A stretch of 50,146 nucleotides of DNA from Oscillospiraceae bacterium (GCA_015065295.1 SVQN01000011.1:1-50146); one strand, 5' to 3'; counted from the first letter of the stretch, positions 23,345-32,785 are shown. Numbers and translations are program-made. Notes: a model not told the origin generated them from the sequence alone.

Positions 23345-24262
23345 ATGGATATCACAACGATGGGCGAACGGATCAAGGAACTCCGCAAGGGTGCGGGGAT
23401 GACGCAGGAGGAACTCGGGAATAAGATCGGCGTATCCGCGCAGGCAGTGTCCAAATGGGAATGCGGCAGCGTGCCGGATACCGAACTGATCCCGAAAATC
23501 GCGGACTGCTTTGATGTGTCGATCGACGCACTGTTCGGACGGGAATATGAGAATTATGACGTGTATGAACTCATGTCCAAGTATATCGTGGGCGATACGG
23601 AAACCCCGAAGGAAGGTCTCCGCAAGGAAGCGATCGAACGTGCGTTTGAAACCTGCGGCATGACGCTGAGCAGTACGATATTCCTTCGGGACGACAATAC
23701 GGATAATATGTTTGCCGAAAGTTTTCATCAGAGCATGGATTCCGTTAAGGACATGATGGAACATAAGAACAAATACAGTGAATCGGATAAGGACGACCTT
23801 ACCGCGCTGATGGACCGCACCGAAGAAATGCCCTTCTTCCTGTATATGCCCGAAGGAAAAGACCGCGGAAAGAAGCTGCTGGAAAACACCGATTACGGTG
23901 AATTGTTCTCCACGTTTGCCGACCCGGATTTCTTCAATGCCGCCGTATGGGTACAAGGACATCCGATAAGCAAAAATGCAGAGGAACCGTGGAAAGTGCG
24001 GTTCACGAAGAAAACCTTTATCGAAAAAATCGGTATTCCCGAAGAACGCGCGGACGAACTTCTCGATAAGCTCCGCCGGTTCGGACTGATTCGCGTAGAA
24101 AATCTGGAACTGGACGATACGGTGATTCCGGTCTATTACACGCGCTGCAATCCCTATTTTCTCATGCTTCTTCAGATTGCTTACTACTATCTTCACTGTC
24201 CGAGATCCTTTTACGGGAGTGCCAGTGGACGCTATAATCCCCCGCTGAACCTCGATGACTGA
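23345..24262 (+). CDS. XRE family transcriptional regulator with large C-terminal domain
   Basis: A 305-residue protein. The N-terminal 65 residues are a Cro/CI helix-turn-helix (RIKELRKGAGMTQEELGNKIGVSAQAVSKWECGSVPDTELIPKIADCF, beginning at residue 9). The remaining 240 residues are not a domain I can name; they contain FFLYMPEGKDRGKKLLEN and a probable winged-helix-like FIEKIGIPEERADELLDKLRRFGLI, then an aromatic end (YFLMLLQIAYYYL). Regulators of this build are common in Clostridia beside the gene they control. The S41 peptidase gene begins 21 bases downstream, so they form an operon and the regulator may autoregulate it. Confidence 0.8.
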   Translation: MDITTMGERIKELRKGAGMTQEELGNKIGVSAQAVSKWECGSVPDTELIPKIADCFDVSIDALFGREYENYDVYELMSKYIVGDTETPKEGLRKEAIERAFETCGMTLSSTIFLRDDNTDNMFAESFHQSMDSVKDMMEHKNKYSESDKDDLTALMDRTEEMPFFLYMPEGKDRGKKLLENTDYGELFSTFADPDFFNAAVWVQGHPISKNAEEPWKVRFTKKTFIEKIGIPEERADELLDKLRRFGLIRVENLELDDTVIPVYYTRCNPYFLMLLQIAYYYLHCPRSFYGSASGRYNPPLNLDD

Positions 24263-24283
24263 CCCCAAAAAGGAGAAAATATA

Positions 24284-25732
24284 ATGAAACGCGAAGAACT
24301 CAAGAAATACTACATCGACGCAAAGCCCATCCCGATGGATGACGAAATCATCGAACGGCTCCGTCCCCTCGTGGATGCGGAAGGCGAATGGACGGGCGAC
24401 GTACCGCTGACGCGCGAGGAAGCCGCGTACGATATCGACTGCTTCTTCGACCTTCTGAAATACTGCTACGCAGGCTACAATTACTACGCGGACAAAATTG
24501 ATTTCGCACAGGCGAAGGCAGATGTTCTCGCCGCTCTGCCGGAGGATGGAATCACCGCCGTACAGGTGAAGGATGCCATTTATTATACGCTGAAGCCGCA
24601 CATCAACGACACCCATTTCGGCTTCCAGTGCGGCGGCTGGAATTCCTTCCAGAAATCGTGCAACGCATGGTTCACCGGACTGACCGTGGAGGAATGCGAG
24701 GACGGGTACAAGGTCATCCGCAAGGAAACGGGCGACGTGAATGTCGGGCATATTTTCACGGCAGAGGAAACCGACGGACATCGGTTTGAAACCTTCCCGA
24801 ACGCGAACGGAGCAAAGCGGTATTATATCGGCGTACTGTCCGCCGAACAGCCGGAAACGCTCGAAATCGGCGGATTTACGCTGCCGCTTCATCTCTGCCG
24901 GGTGGATACGCTTCCGCGCATGGAAGACGAGGGGGCATGGCAGGAATGGAAGTGGAAAAGTCTTCCGCTTGTGATGCACACAACCTATGTCAAGGTGAAG
25001 GATACGAAAGAACAGTACCGGGACGGTGGAAAATCGCACAGCAGGGATCCGGTGCTTCTGTGGAGCCTGCTCGGCAATTACGGCGGAAACAGTATTTATC
25101 CGGAAGCATTCGTCGAGGGACTGAACGGTTACGCGGTATGGGAGAGCGATTGTGCGATCCTTGACAATCCGATTCTTGATAAGGAGAAAGAAGAAAAAGT
25201 ATCGGAGTGTCAGGTATATACGGGCGATACCATTGATCTTGTCAACTCGCAGTATGAGGGCAGAATGTTTGTCCTCCAGAACAAGGGCGTTGCATCCTCC
25301 GGCGAATCGGCAGTCAGCTATGCACGGTCAGTAAAAAACGTCTGTTTTGTCGGCAGTATGACCGCCGGATGCGGACAGTTCGGCGATCTCCGGAAATACC
25401 GTCTGCCGAATTCCGGAATTTATTTCGTGATGGGCTACAAGGTCTTCAACATGGACGGCTTTGAGGAAGGAAAAGGCTTTATGCCCGACTACTGGCTCGA
25501 CACCCGCGACGTATTTGACGAGACTGCGGATTTCATCAAGATGATGCACTACGATCTCCGTCCGGAAGACTGGGGAATCCAGCTGAAAAATCATATTTCC
25601 GACGATGTCGAACGTCTGGTACGGGATATCAAAGATTACGCAACCCGTGCAGACCTCAGCGAAGAAAAAACGGCGGAACTGCTCCGTCTCAGCGACCGCA
25701 TCCGCGCCGATGTGGAAGCGGCAATGGAATAA
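24284..25732 (+). CDS. S41 family peptidase (tail-specific protease-like), cytoplasmic
   Basis: A 482-residue protein whose second half matches S41 peptidases: LLGNYGGNS (the counterpart of the family DLRGNGGG block), then MFVLQNKGVASSGESAVSYARS, where the Ser of VASSGE is the likely nucleophile, and VGSMTAGCGQFGD, the counterpart of GxxTxG. The N-terminal half contains a helical FDLLKYCYAGYNYY segment seen before the catalytic domain in related proteins. There is no signal peptide and no obvious PDZ domain, so it should act inside the cell, unlike classic CtpA. A catalytic lysine is not clear by eye. Its terminator is at 25735. The substrate is unknown. Confidence 0.78.
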   Translation: MKREELKKYYIDAKPIPMDDEIIERLRPLVDAEGEWTGDVPLTREEAAYDIDCFFDLLKYCYAGYNYYADKIDFAQAKADVLAALPEDGITAVQVKDAIYYTLKPHINDTHFGFQCGGWNSFQKSCNAWFTGLTVEECEDGYKVIRKETGDVNVGHIFTAEETDGHRFETFPNANGAKRYYIGVLSAEQPETLEIGGFTLPLHLCRVDTLPRMEDEGAWQEWKWKSLPLVMHTTYVKVKDTKEQYRDGGKSHSRDPVLLWSLLGNYGGNSIYPEAFVEGLNGYAVWESDCAILDNPILDKEKEEKVSECQVYTGDTIDLVNSQYEGRMFVLQNKGVASSGESAVSYARSVKNVCFVGSMTAGCGQFGDLRKYRLPNSGIYFVMGYKVFNMDGFEEGKGFMPDYWLDTRDVFDETADFIKMMHYDLRPEDWGIQLKNHISDDVERLVRDIKDYATRADLSEEKTAELLRLSDRIRADVEAAME

Positions 25733-25734
25733 CC

Positions 25735-25774
25735 AAAAAGGGAGATACCTCACAGGTATCTCCCGTATTTTTTA
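25735..25774. terminator. Bidirectional terminator between S41 peptidase and acyl-CoA ligase genes
   Basis: GGGAGATACCT (25740-25750), loop CAC, AGGTATCTCCC (25754-25764), flanked by an A-run and a T-run. Confidence 0.88.
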
Positions 25775-27499
25775 CTTCACCAGATGCCGCTTGATCTTCC
25801 GGCTGGACGTCTTTTCGAATTCGGTTTTGCGGAATTCGAGCTTGTGAATCTGCTTGAAGCTCGGCAGCTTCTTGTTCAGTGCCGCGATGGACTTCTGGAT
25901 TTCACAGCGGATGTCGCTTTCCGTCAGGTCGGGGTACTTTTCGTACGCCGGGAAAATCACCGCCACGAGCTTTGTTTCACCGGTCGTTTCGTCTGCGCGT
26001 CCGACGATCACGGATTCCGCGATTGTGTCGATGCGTTCGAGATATTCTTCGATTTCTTCCGGGAATACGTTCTTGCCGTTGTCCAGCACGATAACGGACT
26101 TTTCGCGTCCCGTGATCGCCAGATAGCCGTCCTTGTCCAGATAGCCGACGTCGCCGGTGCGGAACCAGCCGTCGTCCGTGAACGCTTCCGCGTTTGCTTC
26201 GTCGTTGTTCATGTAGCCGAGCATGACGTTGTCGCCGCGTACCTGAATTTCGCCGGAGATATAGCCCTTGTCGTTTTCCTGTACACCGTCGATGCGGATT
26301 TCACAGCAGGGGACAGCGGGGCCGACCGTGCCGGGCTTGCGCTTCCAGTACGGCGTAACGGCAACGAGCGGCGAGCATTCCGTGATGCCGTAGCCTTCGT
26401 AGATGGAAATGCCGAACGCTTCAAAGGTTGCGATCAGTTCGGGGCTGAGAGCCGCGCCGCCGCAGATGATTTTATGCAGACGGCCGCCGAACGCTTCGCG
26501 CACGTCCTTGAAAATCTTGTCGCTGAGGTCGATACCGGCGAGGGACAGCTTGCTTGCAACCTTGGTGCCGACCGCGAGAATCTTGTCCTTGCCGGAACGC
26601 TTTGCTTCGGACTGGATTTTCTTGTACATCGTCGTGACGAACAGCGGAACGAGAACGAGGCCGGTGGGCTGATATTCCTTGAAATTCTTCAGCGCGTGAC
26701 GGATGGAGTCGTTGATGCAGATTTTTGCACCGAAGTTGGTAGCCGCAAGGGTGCAGGCGAGTTCGTAGGTATGATGCAGAGGGAGAACGGAAACGAGAAC
26801 GTCTTCCTTGCAGAAGTAAACCTGCGTGCAGGCGGAAGTAACCACGGAGAAAATGTTGCGCTGGCAGAGCATGACGCACTTGGAAGAGCCGGTGGTACCG
26901 GAGGTGAAGAGGATCTGCGCCATGCGCTCGGTATCGGTATCGGGAATAAATTCGCGGTCACTGTCGAGGCCGATGCGGAGCATACGGTCGTAGGAAACGA
27001 CAACGGCATTGCCGACGGCGGCGGGGGTATTCTCTGCGGGAGCCATCGGGAAGAGGTTGGTGAGGGTCGGGTGTCCGTCGGCGATTTCGGGCATCACGTC
27101 GTTGAAGGTCGCGGAGTAGACAATACCGGCCGCGTCCGCAATGGCGAGGAACTTCGAGAGTTCTTCATGGGCAAGCTCCTTATCGAGCGGAAGAGCCACG
27201 TTGCCGGAGGAAAGGATAGCGAGGTAGGAGATGATCCAGTTGGCGGAGGTTTCGCCGATGATGCCGATGACGCGGTGCGCGTTTTCTCCGTAAGTCGCAG
27301 TCAGCGCGAGCGCGAGGCAGCGGACGTTTTCGAGAAGCTCCCCGTAGGTAAGCTCATGCGCCTCGCCGTGTTCCCTCCACGCAAAGATGGTACGGTCGGA
27401 ATATTCCCGCAGGGCGTCGAGGTATTCCGCAACATTGGCAACGGCACGGAATTCATGCACCTGCTTCTTCTTATTTTTTACGCGATACGTTTTTTTCAT
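25772..27499 (-). CDS. AMP-forming fatty acyl-CoA/ACP ligase
   Basis: A 575-residue adenylate-forming enzyme of the long-chain fatty acyl-CoA synthetase group. The ATP loop is ILFTSGTTGSSK, followed by LPLHHTYE, YGITECSPLVA (motif 5) and DGWFRTGDVGYLDKDGYL (motif 7/8). The C-terminal Lys is in TSSRKIKRH, at the usual place. The protein activates a fatty acid for lipid synthesis, as a CoA or acyl-carrier-protein ester. It is cytosolic with a basic start (KKTYRVKNKKKQ). It is a single gene with promoter at 27584-27612 and ribosome site CGGAG. An acyl-ACP synthetase role (exogenous fatty acid use) is equally possible. Confidence 0.87.
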   Translation of the reverse strand: MKKTYRVKNKKKQVHEFRAVANVAEYLDALREYSDRTIFAWREHGEAHELTYGELLENVRCLALALTATYGENAHRVIGIIGETSANWIISYLAILSSGNVALPLDKELAHEELSKFLAIADAAGIVYSATFNDVMPEIADGHPTLTNLFPMAPAENTPAAVGNAVVVSYDRMLRIGLDSDREFIPDTDTERMAQILFTSGTTGSSKCVMLCQRNIFSVVTSACTQVYFCKEDVLVSVLPLHHTYELACTLAATNFGAKICINDSIRHALKNFKEYQPTGLVLVPLFVTTMYKKIQSEAKRSGKDKILAVGTKVASKLSLAGIDLSDKIFKDVREAFGGRLHKIICGGAALSPELIATFEAFGISIYEGYGITECSPLVAVTPYWKRKPGTVGPAVPCCEIRIDGVQENDKGYISGEIQVRGDNVMLGYMNNDEANAEAFTDDGWFRTGDVGYLDKDGYLAITGREKSVIVLDNGKNVFPEEIEEYLERIDTIAESVIVGRADETTGETKLVAVIFPAYEKYPDLTESDIRCEIQKSIAALNKKLPSFKQIHKLEFRKTEFEKTSSRKIKRHLVK

Positions 27500-27583
27500 G
27501 ATATCTCCGATATGTAGTTATGATATTGGTATGGTTATCTGTTGGGATTCAGTCTGTTCCGATAATTTTTCACGTTACCCTTC

Positions 27584-27612
27584 ATTATACATGAAAACCG
27601 GCGCGATGACAA
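27584..27612 (-). promoter_or_regulatory. Promoter of the acyl-CoA ligase gene
   Basis: On the minus strand TTGTCA (27607-27612), 17-bp spacer, TATAAT (27584-27589). Confidence 0.8.
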
Positions 27613-27662
27613 GAGGAAACGAAATTTTAAATGTAAATAAATATTTACTGTTTGGGTTTTTT

Positions 27663-27721
27663 CTTGGGGAGAACCTTTTTGAGGAAAAGGTTCTCCCCAA
27701 ACCCCTCTCCAAAACCTTTTT
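27663..27721. repeat. 55-bp stem-loop repeat, family B copy 5
   Basis: TTGGGGAGAACCTTTTT pairs with AAAAGGTTCTCCCCAA and has the tail ACCCCTCTCCAAAACC on the right. Canonical strand is plus; both flanking genes are minus-strand. Confidence 0.82.
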
Positions 27722-27809
27722 AGGCGGTTGTTGCCGGTTTGTTTGGCTTATATGATGGGGAGGGGATTTTTTGAAATATACCGTGGAGTTCGGCTTAAGA
27801 GTGTTCGGC

Positions 27810-28196
27810 CCGTTGACGTGAGGCTGGTTTGAATCTCTACGAAAATTGTTATGGGGAAGTCAGGCTCCGCCAAGACCCTGACTTCCCTCGCCATGCAGCG
27901 ACTGCACGATTTAGTACGTTGCTTTTGAATTCAGCTACGGTGAGTCAGCTTCCGCGCGTCTTGGCTCACCCGCCGTCCGCGCTTTACGATCGTTCGGTTG
28001 GCTGACATACAGTTTTCTTGGAAAAGCACGAACGGCGTCAGCCAAGGAGTGCGGGAGATTCCTTTATGTAGCTGAATTTTAACGTGACGCACTTCATCAA
28101 CGTATCTCCATACGGCGTGGGAAGTCAGGGTCTTGGCGGAGCCTGACTTCCCCGTTATAATTTTCGTGGAATTTCAAACCAACGATATGTCAGCGG
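27810..28196. repeat. Hairpin-built inverted-repeat element (family E)
   Basis: A 387-bp element. The left arm (27810-27887) and right arm (28119-28196) are inverted copies over about 78 bases. The inner end of each arm is itself an 11-bp hairpin, GGGAAGTCAGG with CCTGACTTCCC. Inside are further inverted pairs: GAATTCAGCTAC with GTAGCTGAATT, GTTGGCTGAC with GTCAGCCAAG, and a GGTGAG/CTCACC hairpin. No credible coding frame is inside. The adjoining bases 27722-27809 and 28197-28285 show nothing else. Confidence 0.8.
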
Positions 28197-28285
28197 ATGG
28201 GATCAACGAAATGTCAGCGCAGGCACCCAAGAAAATCCCCCTCAAACAAAAAAATCCGCAATAACCAAATGGCTACAACAGATCA

Positions 28286-28344
28286 AAAAGGTTTTGGAAG
28301 GGGTTTGGGGAAACCTTTTCCTCAAAAAGGTTTCCCCAAGAACC
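28286..28344. repeat. 55-bp stem-loop repeat, family B copy 6
   Basis: GGGGAAACCTTTT pairs with AAAAAGGTTTCCCC, tail GGTTTTGGAAGGGG on the left. It lies 24 bases beyond the dehydratase stop codon in terminator orientation for that gene. Confidence 0.82.
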
Positions 28345-28367
28345 AGAATCCAACCAAAATCAGAGAC

Positions 28368-29615
28368 TCACCCCTCAAGATTCCGCCGGGCAGCGGAGAG
28401 CATCAGCTTGAGACGGTTTTCCTGGTTGACGGCGGAGGCACCGGCATCGTAGTCGATGGCAACGATGTTCGCGCCGGGGATTTTTTCTTTGATGGGCTTC
28501 ATCATGCCCTTGCCGCAGATGTGGTTCGGGAGACAGCCGAAGGGCTGGGTGCAGACGATGTTCATCACGCCGGAGTCCGCGAGCTCGATCATTTCGGAGA
28601 CGAGGAGCCAACCTTCGCCCATCTTCGTGCCGTGACCGACGAAATCCTTTGCCAGCTCGACCGTGTGCGTGAATGGCGTCATCGGACGGAACGTGCCCTC
28701 TTCTTTGATCGCTTTGATGATTTCTGCCTGCTTCTGGCAGAGGAATTTGTACGCGATCCGGTTCATCAGACTTTTGGCTCTGCCGCCGAGATGGTACAGC
28801 TCAAAGTCCATGATGCCGTTGTAAACACAGTAGTTGAAGAAGTCCAGCAGCCCCGGCATCACCACTTCTGCCCCCTCGGATACGAGGAAGTCGTCCAGAT
28901 AGTTGTTGCCGAGCGGGGAGAATTTGACGTAAATTTCCCCGACCACGCCGACCTTCACCGGCTTGCGGTCTTCCCGCGGAATCTTTGCGAAATCCCGCAG
29001 AATTGCACGGTAGTTCTTCCGCATCCGGCGGGCATTGATGCCGTGTTCGAGATCCTTGACGAGAACGTCCGCCCATTGGTTGCAGAGTGCCATGGCCTCG
29101 CCCTTGTTCTTTTCTACCGGACGTACCTGATTCACGATCGCCATCAGCAGGTCGCCGTACAGAACTGCGTGCGCCATGCGGTAGAACAGCGGTACGGAGT
29201 TCGGGAACCCCGGATGGGTCTCGATGCCGGAAAGCCCGAGCGGAATTACCGGTACGTCGTCCATCCCCGCGTTGATGAGTGCCTTCCGCAAAAGAGAGAC
29301 GTAGTTCGACGCACGGCAGCCGCCGCCGGTCTGGAACTGGAGAAGCGCGCACTTGTGCGGGTCGTATTTGCCCGACTGGAGTGCGTCGATCAGCTGCCCG
29401 ATGACCAGAATCGCGGGATAACAGGTGTCGTTGTGGACGTATTTCAGCCCGGTCTCGGCGATGTGCGGCCCGTGCGTTTCGAGAAGCTCGGTCTTGTAAC
29501 CGGCGTTCTCAAGGACGCGCTGCACCAGCCGGAAATGAATCGGAAGCATATTCGGAATCAGCAGCGTGTGCGTCGATTTCATCTCTTCCGTAAATTGTAC
29601 ATAATTCGTATTCAT
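28368..29615 (-). CDS. 2-hydroxyacyl-CoA dehydratase subunit-like protein (HgdB/D-component type)
   Basis: A 415-residue protein similar to the C-terminal part of the large fused activase/dehydratase proteins of Clostridia. It starts FTEEMKSTHTLLIPNMLPIHFRLVQRVLENAGY, then HNDTCYPAILVIGQLIDAL, CALLQFQTGGGCRASNYVSLL and FGCLPNHICGKGMMKP, with cysteines suited to iron-sulfur binding. In many relatives this is continuous with the preceding 1000 residues; here it is a separate gene after a 134-base gap that contains repeat C2. AAAGGA lies 13 bases before the ATG. The real substrate of this family branch is not known. Confidence 0.82.
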   Translation of the reverse strand: MNTNYVQFTEEMKSTHTLLIPNMLPIHFRLVQRVLENAGYKTELLETHGPHIAETGLKYVHNDTCYPAILVIGQLIDALQSGKYDPHKCALLQFQTGGGCRASNYVSLLRKALINAGMDDVPVIPLGLSGIETHPGFPNSVPLFYRMAHAVLYGDLLMAIVNQVRPVEKNKGEAMALCNQWADVLVKDLEHGINARRMRKNYRAILRDFAKIPREDRKPVKVGVVGEIYVKFSPLGNNYLDDFLVSEGAEVVMPGLLDFFNYCVYNGIMDFELYHLGGRAKSLMNRIAYKFLCQKQAEIIKAIKEEGTFRPMTPFTHTVELAKDFVGHGTKMGEGWLLVSEMIELADSGVMNIVCTQPFGCLPNHICGKGMMKPIKEKIPGANIVAIDYDAGASAVNQENRLKLMLSAARRNLEG

Positions 29616-29637
29616 TTTTTTGTTGAAATCCTTTGTA

Positions 29638-29752
29638 GTGACTAAGGGCTAATGGTGAAGGGTGAATGACTATGCCGGATTCTATGTCTGTTTGCTGATA
29701 TGAAGTAAGGATATAGTCATTCACTCTTAGTTCTTAGCTCTTAGTTAATTCA
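29638..29752. repeat. Imperfect palindromic repeat, family C copy 2
   Basis: CTAAGGGCTAATGGTGAAGG plus GTGAATGACTAT on the left and ATAGTCATTCACTCTTAG plus TTCTTAGCTCTTAG on the right are inverted copies. It occupies the spacer that separates the two parts of the activase/dehydratase pair and reaches the stop codon of the upstream gene. Confidence 0.75.
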
Positions 29753-32725
29753 GATTACCGCCGCGAGACTGCGTAATCTTATCTTTACCGCGCCGAGGTT
29801 CGTGATTTCGTCAATCTTGATCTGGGTGTAATACTTCCCTTCGTTTTCGAGAATCCGCTTCACTTCGTCCGTCGTGATCGCGTCCACGCCGCAGCCGAAC
29901 GATACGAGCTGTACGAGCTGCACGTCCTTGTTCTGCGCCGCGTAAACGGCACTGCGGTACAGACGGGAGTGATACGTCCACTGATTCAGGACGTGTACGT
30001 CCGGCGTTTCTGCGAGACGGTAGACCGCGTCTTCCGATACTACCGCGAAGCCGAGCGAAACCGCCAGCTTGTCGATCCCGTGACCGATTTCGCTGTCCAC
30101 ATGGTACGGTCGTCCCGCGAGAATCATGATGGGTTTGTTGTTTTCTCTCGCCCATGCGACCGCGCGTTCGCCTTCCGCCGCGATGTCGTTCATGTAGGTT
30201 TCGTATTCCGTGAAGCCCGCGTCCACGGCCTTCTTCACTTCGGATTTCGTCAGATCGGAGTACAGCGGCTTCAGTTCCTTGAATAATCCGCGGACGAGTT
30301 CCTTTCTGCTGTTTACGCTGAGGTAGGGGTACAGGAACCGCTTGTCCCGCAGAATGTCCATGTTGCCGCGCAGAAGTTCGCTGTAATACGCGACAACGGG
30401 GCAGTTGTAATGGTTGTCGGACGCGTGTTCGTCAATGTTCCACGTCAGGCGGGGATAGAAGATCGTGTCCACGCCCATGGCAACGAGCTGTTCGACGTGA
30501 CCGTGCATGATCTTCGCGGGATAGCACGCCGTGTCGGACGGGATCGAGAACTGCCCGAGTTCGTAGGTGCGGCGGCTGGAATTGCCGGAAATCACCGTCG
30601 TGAAGCCGAGGGATTCAAAAATACCGTGCCACAGCGGGAGCAGTTCGAACATACCGAGTGCCATCGGGAAGCCGATCACGCCGCGTCTGCCGACCGTTTC
30701 CGGGAGTTTGTCCGCACACATCGCAAGGAGTTTGTTCCGCTTGTATTCGTGCAGATTCGGGACGCCGGCATTCTGATTTTCGATGCCGAGACCCTTTTCG
30801 CACTTGTTTCCGGAGATGAACCGCTTGCCGCCGTCGAAGGTGTTGACTGTCAGCAGGCAGTTGTTCGTGCATCCCCGGCAGGTGGTGGTTTTCGAGGTAT
30901 GGGTGAAGGTAATGAGTTTTTCGGGAGCGATCAGAGCCGTCTCCGCGGGAACGTGCGCCTTGGCATACAGTGCCGCGCCGTACGCTCCCATCAGACCGGC
31001 GATCGCGGGACGGATGACGTTCCGTCCGATTTCGCGTTCAAACGCGCGGAGAACCGCGTCGTTGAGGAACGTGCCGCCCTGTACGACGATGTTCTGACCG
31101 AGTTCATCGGGTGAGTGCGCGCGGATGACCTTGTAAATCGCGTTCTTGACGACGCTCTGGGAAAGTCCGGCGGAAATATCCTCCACGGTCGCGCCGTCCT
31201 TCTGGGACTGCTTGACCTGTGAGTTCATGAAGACCGTGCAGCGGCTGCCGAGATTGACCGGTGCTTCCGCAAACAGCCCCTTTTTTGCAAATTCTTCGGC
31301 GGTATGGTGCATACTCCGCGCGAAGGTTTCGATGAATGAGCCACAGCCGGACGAGCAGGCTTCGTTGAGCATGATGCTGTCCACCGCGCCGTTGCGGATG
31401 CGGAAGCATTTGATGTCCTGTCCGCCGATGTCGAGGATGAAGTCCACGTCGGGCTTGAAGTATTTTGCGGCGGTGTAGTGCGCGACGGTTTCGACGATCC
31501 CGTGATCCACGCCGAGCGCGTGACGGATGAGTTCTTCGCCGTAACCGGTGACGGAGGAGGAAAGAATGCGGATGCGGTCGCCGCAGAGATTGTAGATTTC
31601 GGTAAGCTGTGCGCGGACAATTTCGACCGGATTGCCGCGGTTGGAGCTGTAATACTGATAGAGAATGCGGTTGTCCTCGCCGATGAGGGTCAGCTTGGTT
31701 GTGGTGCTGCCGCAGTCGATGCCGAGATAGGCGTTTCCGCTGTAGTCGTGGATGTCCACCAGATCAACGGTCGCTTTCGCGTGACGGTCGGCGAATTCGC
31801 GGTATTCCGCTTCATTGCGGAACAGAGGCTCCGTCCGCGCGGATGTCGCGGCGATTTTCGCGTTTTCAATGGCGGAAAGCAGGGAGTCCACCGTCCATGT
31901 CCGGTCGGAAGCGGATTCGGAGTAGAGTGCCGCGCCGAGAGCAACGGCAATGCGGGCATATTCGGGGAAAACGGCGTTTTCGGGGGAGAGCTTCAGCGTT
32001 TCGACAAAGCGTTCGCGCAGACCCTTGCAGAAGTACAGCGGGCCGCCGAGGAACATGACCCGTCCCTCGATTTTCCGACCCTGCGCGAGTCCGGCGATGG
32101 TCTGGTTGACGACCGCCTGATAGATGCTCGCCGCAACGTCCTCTTTTGCCGCACCCTGATTGAGCAGGGGCTGAACGTCGGTCTTGGCGAATACGCCGCA
32201 GCGGGACGCGATGGGATAGAGTTTCTTATGTCTGAGCGAAAGCTCGTCCAGTTCGTCGGGGGTCACGTCGAGGAGGGACGCCATCTGGTCGATGAACGCA
32301 CCCGTACCTCCGGCACAGGTACCGTTCATACGTTCGTCGCAGCCGCCGTCGAAAAAGATGATTTTTGCGTCTTCCCCGCCGAGTTCGATGACGGCGGAGG
32401 TTTCGGGTTCAATCCGGCGGATGACTTCCCCGGTCGCCCAGACTTCCTGAACGAACGGGATGCCGGCGGCGTTTGCCAGACCGAGTCCCGCCGAACCGGA
32501 GAGAGCCGCCGTGAAGGATTCGCCGCCGATGATTTTTCCGGCTTCGCGCACGAGACCGGTGAGGGTCTCGCGGATCTTTGCAAAGTGGCGGACGTAGCGT
32601 TCAAACAGGAGTTTGCCCTGTTTTACAACGGCGATTTTTGCCGTGGTGGAACCGACGTCCAGCCCAACGGTAAGGTTGGGCAAAGTATGATTATCAAGTG
32701 CGCTGTTCAACAAATTCCGCACCAT
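29750..32725 (-). CDS. Acyl-CoA dehydratase activase, two ATPase domains plus DUF2229-like domain
   Basis: About 991 residues. There are two consecutive BadF/HgdC-type ASKHA ATPase domains: the first opens with VGLDVGSTTAKIAV and has MNGTCAGGTGAFIDQMA; the second opens with YLGIDCGSTTTKLTL and has NEACSSGCGSFIETFA. A dehydratase-type domain follows (TTTCRGCTNNCLLT, FGCGVDAITTDEVKRIL). The family uses ATP to drive one electron into a dehydratase. The frame opens upstream, but the promoter at 32786-32814 places the message start near 32779; ATG 32725 is a provisional start, because the AAAGG site touches it, and the TTG codons just inside are alternatives. It is followed by the dehydratase-like gene. 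Confidence 0.85.
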   Translation of the reverse strand: MVRNLLNSALDNHTLPNLTVGLDVGSTTAKIAVVKQGKLLFERYVRHFAKIRETLTGLVREAGKIIGGESFTAALSGSAGLGLANAAGIPFVQEVWATGEVIRRIEPETSAVIELGGEDAKIIFFDGGCDERMNGTCAGGTGAFIDQMASLLDVTPDELDELSLRHKKLYPIASRCGVFAKTDVQPLLNQGAAKEDVAASIYQAVVNQTIAGLAQGRKIEGRVMFLGGPLYFCKGLRERFVETLKLSPENAVFPEYARIAVALGAALYSESASDRTWTVDSLLSAIENAKIAATSARTEPLFRNEAEYREFADRHAKATVDLVDIHDYSGNAYLGIDCGSTTTKLTLIGEDNRILYQYYSSNRGNPVEIVRAQLTEIYNLCGDRIRILSSSVTGYGEELIRHALGVDHGIVETVAHYTAAKYFKPDVDFILDIGGQDIKCFRIRNGAVDSIMLNEACSSGCGSFIETFARSMHHTAEEFAKKGLFAEAPVNLGSRCTVFMNSQVKQSQKDGATVEDISAGLSQSVVKNAIYKVIRAHSPDELGQNIVVQGGTFLNDAVLRAFEREIGRNVIRPAIAGLMGAYGAALYAKAHVPAETALIAPEKLITFTHTSKTTTCRGCTNNCLLTVNTFDGGKRFISGNKCEKGLGIENQNAGVPNLHEYKRNKLLAMCADKLPETVGRRGVIGFPMALGMFELLPLWHGIFESLGFTTVISGNSSRRTYELGQFSIPSDTACYPAKIMHGHVEQLVAMGVDTIFYPRLTWNIDEHASDNHYNCPVVAYYSELLRGNMDILRDKRFLYPYLSVNSRKELVRGLFKELKPLYSDLTKSEVKKAVDAGFTEYETYMNDIAAEGERAVAWARENNKPIMILAGRPYHVDSEIGHGIDKLAVSLGFAVVSEDAVYRLAETPDVHVLNQWTYHSRLYRSAVYAAQNKDVQLVQLVSFGCGVDAITTDEVKRILENEGKYYTQIKIDEITNLGAVKIRLRSLAAVI

Positions 32726-32785
32726 CCTTTGGTTTATATATAATATGAATGGAAAGTGGAAAAAGCACATTCCATATCAGTATAT

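Noticed and set aside
22793..25039. 748-codon minus-strand frame
   Set aside because: Antisense of the Cys-rich, XRE and S41 genes, all of which have family evidence and ribosome sites.
27500..28367. tRNA or structured RNA gene in the largest gene-free stretch
   Set aside because: The inverted pairs fit a palindromic element; no cloverleaf or T-loop sequence was found.
31478..32743. 421-codon plus-strand frame
   Set aside because: Antisense of the activase gene.
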